From Whitmania pigra (lineage: Eukaryota; Annelida; Clitellata; Hirudinida; Haemopidae), in assembly GCA_021613335.1 (NCBI GenBank), contig JAJTWR010000299.1, positions 3,507,501 to 3,571,500 of the forward strand: a stretch of DNA of 64,000 bases, in the 5' to 3' direction. Below are positions 59,215-64,000 of this stretch, one piece after another. The notes beneath the pieces are model-generated. The model ran no database searches and had not been told where the DNA came from. It saw only the letters and a list, made by a program, of their open reading frames with translations. Both the position numbers and the translations under genes were made by a program. Each line of letters begins with the position of its first letter. Position 1 is the first letter of the stretch.

Positions 59215-61766
59215 GATACACAGAGGTCAGCTTTGGTGAGACCAAGGTTAAGATGCAGCTTGATTCCGGTGCGGATGTTACAGTTATCAGCAGAGAGGCC
59301 TGGGAATGCATAGGTTCACCAGCTCTTGAGAAGGACATCACTGGGTGCTGCAAACGGAACTCCGATTGAGGTCCTGGGTCAATTTGATGTACAGTTCACC
59401 TGCGGAGGACATTCAGGCCACGGTCGCTGCTATGTGGCTGAAAACATTGAACAGCTGTTGGGCATCGAGTGGATGAACCAACTACCACCTCTTCAGAAGG
59501 CCTTCAATGCCATCTGCTGCAAGATTGAGCAGAAGCCAGAAGAAGGGAGAAACTTGGCCAAAGTTCTGGCTGGAGAGTTTTCGGATGTCTTCAAAGAGGG
59601 GCTAGGGAAGTGCAAGACACAGGCACAGCTGTTGGTCAAGCAGAGTACACGTCCAATCTTCTGCCGACAGAGAAAGATCCCATTTGCTAGGGAAGAAGCA
59701 GTGAATACTGAGCTGGAGCGTCTGGTGCAACAAGGAGTCCTAAAGAAAGTGGACTACAGCAATTGGGCGGCGCCAATTGTTGTGGTTTCAAAGAAAAACT
59801 GAGCAGTCAGGATCTGCGCCGATTTTAAGACTGGTCTCAATGAAGCACTGGAGATGCACCGCCATCCTCTGCCGACACCCGATGAGATCTTTGCTCGTCT
59901 GAACCAAGGCGCATGGTTCACTCAGATCGACTTTGCTGATGCGTACCTGCAGATGGAAGTTGAAGAAGACTCGAAGGAACTGGTTACGATAAACACTCAT
60001 AGAGGCCTGTTCCAGTACCAGAGGTTACCCTTCGGAGTCAAATGCGCACCTGGCATCTTCCAGGAAGCCATGGATCGGATGATCACAGGACTTGAAGGTT
60101 GTGCAGCATATTTAGATGATGTCATTGTGACTGGATCTACACTGATAGAACACAACAACAACGTCCGGGCTTTGTTTAAACGAATCGCTGATTGTGGTTT
60201 TCGCGTCAGGATGGAGAAGTGTTCCTTTGCGAAACCAGAAATCAAGTTTTTGGGACATGTGGTTTCAAAAGACGGCCGTCGACCAGACCCAGGAAAAATT
60301 CAAGCGATTGTTGAGATGCCAGCGCCTAAGGACCCAAAGCAGCTGAAGTCGTTCTTAGGCATGATCAGCTATTATTCGTCTTTCGTACCTGAGATGCGTT
60401 CAATGAGAGGCCCATTGGATGATCTAGAAAGGGAAGACAAATTTGTGTGGACCGCAGAGCACCAGAAAAGTTTGGAGAAACTCAAGAAAGTGCTGCAGTC
60501 AGATCTGTTGACGCACTTCGACCCTGGACTGGACATCGTCGTTGCTGCGGACGCGTGTGATTATGGAGTGGGAGCTGTGTTATCTCTCATCGTTTTCCGA
60601 ACGGCACGGAGAAGGCAATTGCACACGCCAGTAGATCTCTCACCAAGGCCGAGAAGAACTACGGACATATCGAGAAAGAAGCTCTGGCCCTAGTGTTTGG
60701 GGTGAGGAAATTTCACCGTTACATCTATGGCAGACGTTTTCTGTTGCTGACTGACCACAAGCCGCTTTTATCAATTTTTGGATCGAAAGTTGGCATTTCT
60801 GCGCACTCAGCAAATCGGCTCCAAAGATGGGAACTCGTCTTACTTGCATACGATTTTGTCATCGAGTACAGGCGATCTACCCACTTTGGCCAAGCCGATG
60901 CCCTGTCCCGTCTCATCGCTTCAAAGCAGCTGCCCGAAGATGAAGACATTGTCATCGCAAGGATTGAACAAGATGTCAAGGCAGTTCAAAGCGATGTCAT
61001 CCGTTACTTTCCAGTCACAAGGGAGGATATTCGGAGGATGACCGAAGAAGATTCTGAGTTGAAGATAGTTGTGGAAGCCGTTAAGACAGGACGATGGCCA
61101 AGTTTCCAGGCTGGATCGACCTTACACGCCTTCCACAGTCGTTCTGTGGAGCTGTCTGTTCACGAAGGTGCACTCTTCACGGGATCGAGTGCTGTGATTC
61201 CAGCGGTGCTTCGAAGCCGAATTTTGAAGATGCTGCATGAGGGACACCCAGGAGCCACCAGAATGAAGATGCTTGCTCGGAGGTATGTTTATTGGCAAGG
61301 AATTGACAAGGACATCGAAGACAGGGTGAAGCTTTGCAACTCATGTCAATTAGCTGCAAAGATGCCTGTCAGGAATGAATTGACACCATGGCCGAAACCT
61401 GATTGCGCTTGGGAGAGGATCCACATCGATTTTGCCGGACCGATGGAAGGAATGATGTTTCTCATCGTGGTGGATGCATTCTCCAAGTGGCTTGAAGTTG
61501 TGCAGATGAAGACTTCAACAACCACTGCGACAATCAAAGAGCTGGGTAGGATTTTCGCGCAGCATGGATACCCAAAGATGCTCGTTTCGGACAATAGCAC
61601 TCAATTCACATCAAAGGAGTTTCAAGACTACTGTTTAAGAAATGGAATAGGGCATATAAAATCACCTCCATACCAGCCTCACTGCAATGGGCAAGCAGAG
61701 CGTTTTGTCGACACTTTAAAAGGTCATTGCAGAAGCTACAGGAGGAAGAAGTACCTCATCGTATAG
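59215..61766 (+). pseudogene. Gypsy pol (second element): protease, RT, RNase H, integrase
   Basis: Protease has LDSGADVTVIS near 59,255. RT has LPFGVKCAPGIFQ and AAYLDDVIVTG. TGA at 59,800-59,802 interrupts just before AVRICADF. A frameshift near 60,590 separates RT from RNase H (EKEALALVFGVRKFHRYIYG, LLTDHKPL). Integrase (60,990-61,766) has the H-H-C-C finger (HEGHPGA, CNSCQ) and D-D-E residues (HIDFAGPM, VSDNSTQF, NGQAERF). It stops about 17 residues after the Glu, so the C-terminal domain is lost. Confidence 0.82.
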
Positions 61767-61777
61767 GAGGGGGGGGG

Positions 61778-61995
61778 TGTTGTGGGTGCACATGCTGATT
61801 AGCCTATGAGGCTACAGGAGCTAGGAGCGGGAACTTTCCTTTGTTCTACCTAGTTCATATAGCTGCATAGGGTGGTTAGCGTGTAGTTCTTGTGTAGTTC
61901 TTGTGTAGTTCTTGTGTAGTTATTGTGTCGTTCTTGTAAGTAATAAAGTTGTGCGATATCTGTTAGTTTTGTCTCGATAACTGCGAGTTATAACA
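61778..61995 (+). repeat. 3' LTR of the second gypsy element
   Basis: As the 5' LTR, but with one 11-bp word fewer and a few substitutions. Confidence 0.9.
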
Positions 61996-62000
61996 AAAAG

Positions 62001-62480
62001 TATACAATTCCAGGCTTTCAAGATATGCTGTGGCAGCATGTTTGGAACTGGATCCCTCTCACTACAAGTTGAGTGTAGTGAGCTTCCATTAGACCTTCGA
62101 AGGAAGCTCAACGCCAATCATGCAATACTGTCACTGGCTACTCCCAATAATCCAATCAAGGAATGTTACTTTGCTTCTGATATAAGGCCCTGCACCCCTC
62201 AGAGCAAACACCACCGGAAGATGAAGAAGACAAACCGGCCAAGCCCTTTTGAAACAGTAGCAGGACTCCTGTCAGGACCGAAAAGGACATCACAAAATCA
62301 TTGGATACCTAAGTTATCAGAGCACCTTGGACACTGAAGAATCCCATCTTCGACACCTCCACCATGGCAATAGCGGCTGGTGATCCCATCAGGATGTTGG
62401 TTGCTGGAGAAAAGATCGAAGAAATCAGTGCTCTGCTACACGGACGCTTCCAAGATGAAGGACAAGGCAGGCTGAATCAC
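62001..62480 (+). mobile_element. LINE fragment with start of an RNase H domain
   Basis: The + strand reads AFKICCGSMFGTGSLSLQVE then LPLDLRRKLNA, a block found at the end of reverse transcriptase in RNase H-bearing I-like LINEs. Near 62,430-62,470 another frame gives CYTDASKMKDKAG, the first RNase H Asp motif. It is broken by a stop at 62,335 and shifts. Confidence 0.5.
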
Positions 62481-62489
62481 ACGAATAAA

Positions 62490-63600
62490 TTAATGTTTAA
62501 CGATCCTGAATGATGAATTTATGGCAAATTAATGGCAATTTGTTCATTGATCACTATCTTTTCTGACTTCGTTTGTGACATAAAGTTAATATTATTATTT
62601 GCTTACAATATTTTCTGGTTTGTAGCAGCCCTGTTAACCGCAGGGGCTCAGAGCCTGAGGTGCTTTTTCAGATTTATCAACACGCTTAACTCTATCAAAA
62701 TTATTTTCTTGATCAATTTGAACTAGTGATTTTTATCGATTTATTTAGGTAACCCACTACGGTTCCATGAAATGCCAGACCCACAAAGAATCGATTAGAC
62801 AACAATCAAATTATCGGTTTTGCAATTTTGTTTCAATAAGGTTTAGATATTCATCTATTCTCCAATCTTGCCAGAACCGACAGAATTTAGAATCCCTGGG
62901 TCAACGAAAAATTGGCTTCACTTGGTAATTAATATGAAGCATGGTAAGACACATTATTAACCTTACATAATTTATTATTTAAAATGTCTGATAACGAAAA
63001 ATAAAAATTTTCACTGCAATATGACGATAGCTGGCTTAAATATCTTGCACAATTTTCCCTCCTTGTCTGAAATTAACATCCCAACAGCTTATGGACTTTT
63101 ACTCATCATAACAACATCATATCATAATAACAAAACATGAGTGTCCCTTAAGGCTAATTGCAAATTAAAATTAATAATAAGAAGAAACAAATGAATAATG
63201 TTAATAGTATAATAATAACAAAAAAGTTCCCATCGCTCAAGTAAGGAGATTCACTAAAGGCCAACATCAACTCCAAATTGCAAAGCTGGTCATGAGTACA
63301 TAGTTTGAGGGCTACAGGTTCGGGGCAAATGAAAGGTCAAGACCAACACAAATGTGATAATAACCCAGAGCACAGATAATGAGATTGAGGCTCAAGTCTT
63401 GAGTGCAGAACTCAGGCAACTAAACAAATAAAGCATGAATTGCAACGAAGTGCTGAATTTTGACATCAATGTTGAAGGTTTGCCGATTTCTCTAAATACC
63501 TAATATCATTTGAGCATGTAAAGTCAATTCAAAAGAGAAGTCACGATAACAATGGATTCAAATGACTTTTTTCAATGTCCTCAAAATAATGCGACATGAA
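62490..63600. other. Intergenic, nothing recognised
   Basis: AT-rich sequence without supported coding frames, RNA genes or repeats on either strand. Confidence 0.4.
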
Positions 63601-63602
63601 AC

Positions 63603-63612
63603 ATTTTATTTA
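63603..63612 (-). terminator. Probable polyadenylation signal of the right-edge gene
   Basis: TTTATT on the + strand gives AATAAA on the - strand, about 55 nt after the stop at 63,664. Confidence 0.5.
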
Positions 63613-63663
63613 ATTTTTCGATGAAACAACAACTAAGACAATTAACATTACTCCAAACAAGCA

Positions 63664-63994
63664 TCAACTTCTGTCCTCAATGATTCGATTAAGTTCTAAA
63701 ATTGCAGAATTAATTAATGATACCAAAGATTGGATAGCACAATCTGACTTCACATCTTTAAAATTGAAATCATCAAAAAAATCTGAAATGTGAAAAGAAA
63801 TCATGCTTTTAATAATAATAATTTTAGCCATTTCTATTGTAAAAAAAGTTCTACCTGATTTGCAGTTATTGATAATAAAGTCAGCCCTTTCTGAATAATT
63901 CAAACTTTTTGCCAGATGCTCCATATAGGTTGCATAAAATTGCATTGCAGAAGTTACCCTATGAGATATATGCTGTTCTGGTGTCACCTTTCTC
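63664..63994 (-). CDS. Last two exons of an unidentified gene
   Basis: The penultimate exon starts at or before 63,994 (possible acceptor TTTCCAG) and ends at 63,855 with donor GTAGAA. The last exon runs 63,782-63,664 after a strong acceptor TTCTTTTCACATTTCAG and ends in TGA. Joined in phase 1 the reading is RKVTPEQHISHRVTSAMQ, then ADFIINNCKS and DFFDDFNFKDVKSDCAIQ, ending LNRIIEDRS. The 66-nt intron is also nearly open. A - strand AATAAA (TTTATT at about 63,605) lies 55 nt downstream. It has helical, non-repetitive composition; no family was recognised. The rest lies beyond the window. Confidence 0.5.
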
Positions 63995-64000
63995 TGGAAA

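Larger units (their letters stand above)
57967..61995 (+). mobile_element. Second Ty3/gypsy LTR retrotransposon with 5-bp target duplication
   Basis: LTRs at 57,967-58,195 (229 bp) and 61,778-61,995 (218 bp) start TGTTGTGGGTG and end GTTATAACA. AAAAG flanks both sides (57,962-57,966 and 61,996-62,000). The internal part begins with a TTGGCGACGAGGATG-type primer site and ends with a G-rich tract at 61,766-61,777. Gag and pol follow in order with stops and frameshifts. The C-terminal end of integrase is missing. Confidence 0.9.

Overview
The window is nuclear DNA of an invertebrate animal. It is AT-rich and has short spliced exons, two recognisable animal housekeeping genes (TMEM245 and a furin-type convertase), and dense, mostly decayed mobile elements: hAT, pogo/Tc1, several non-LTR families, tRNA-derived SINEs and two Ty3/gypsy elements. 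The clade cannot be fixed from sequence alone. A spiralian would fit, but that is inference.

Region 1 (1-25 kb, + strand) holds the 3' part of one long modular gene. Thirteen exons of 230-243 nt each encode one six-cysteine PAN/apple-like module. They are joined by about nineteen microexons of 6-39 nt that encode Gly/Ser/Thr/Pro linkers. All complete exons have phase 1 at both ends, so any subset can be skipped or duplicated without losing frame. From 5 kb onward the module plus a 15-nt and a 12-nt microexon form a tandem unit of 0.8-3.2 kb whose exons are almost identical. The last exon ends in a stop at 24,822, followed by a polyadenylation signal. Insertions sit inside the array: a LINE replaced one module exon, a tRNA-Glu SINE and a CR1-like LINE share one intron, a hAT lies inside that LINE, and a second hAT has an empty paralogous site.

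Region 2 (25-37 kb) is mostly transposon debris around a second, short PAN gene on the - strand (29.6-32.45 kb), made of a signal-peptide exon and two modules. A possible tiny gene starts divergently at 32.9 kb.

Region 3 (37.4-51.8 kb) carries two convergent conserved genes: TMEM245 (+, 15 exons) and a furin-like proprotein convertase (-, 13 exons) with an intact catalytic tetrad but no cysteine-rich domain.

Region 4 (52-64 kb) contains a CsRn1-like Ty3/gypsy element (-) with 170-bp LTRs, the 3' end of an R2-superfamily-like element (-), a second gypsy element (+) with 5-bp target duplications, an RNase H-bearing LINE fragment, and the last two exons of an unidentified gene at the right edge (-).

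Exon borders were read by eye from splice consensus and phase consistency; none is backed by transcripts.
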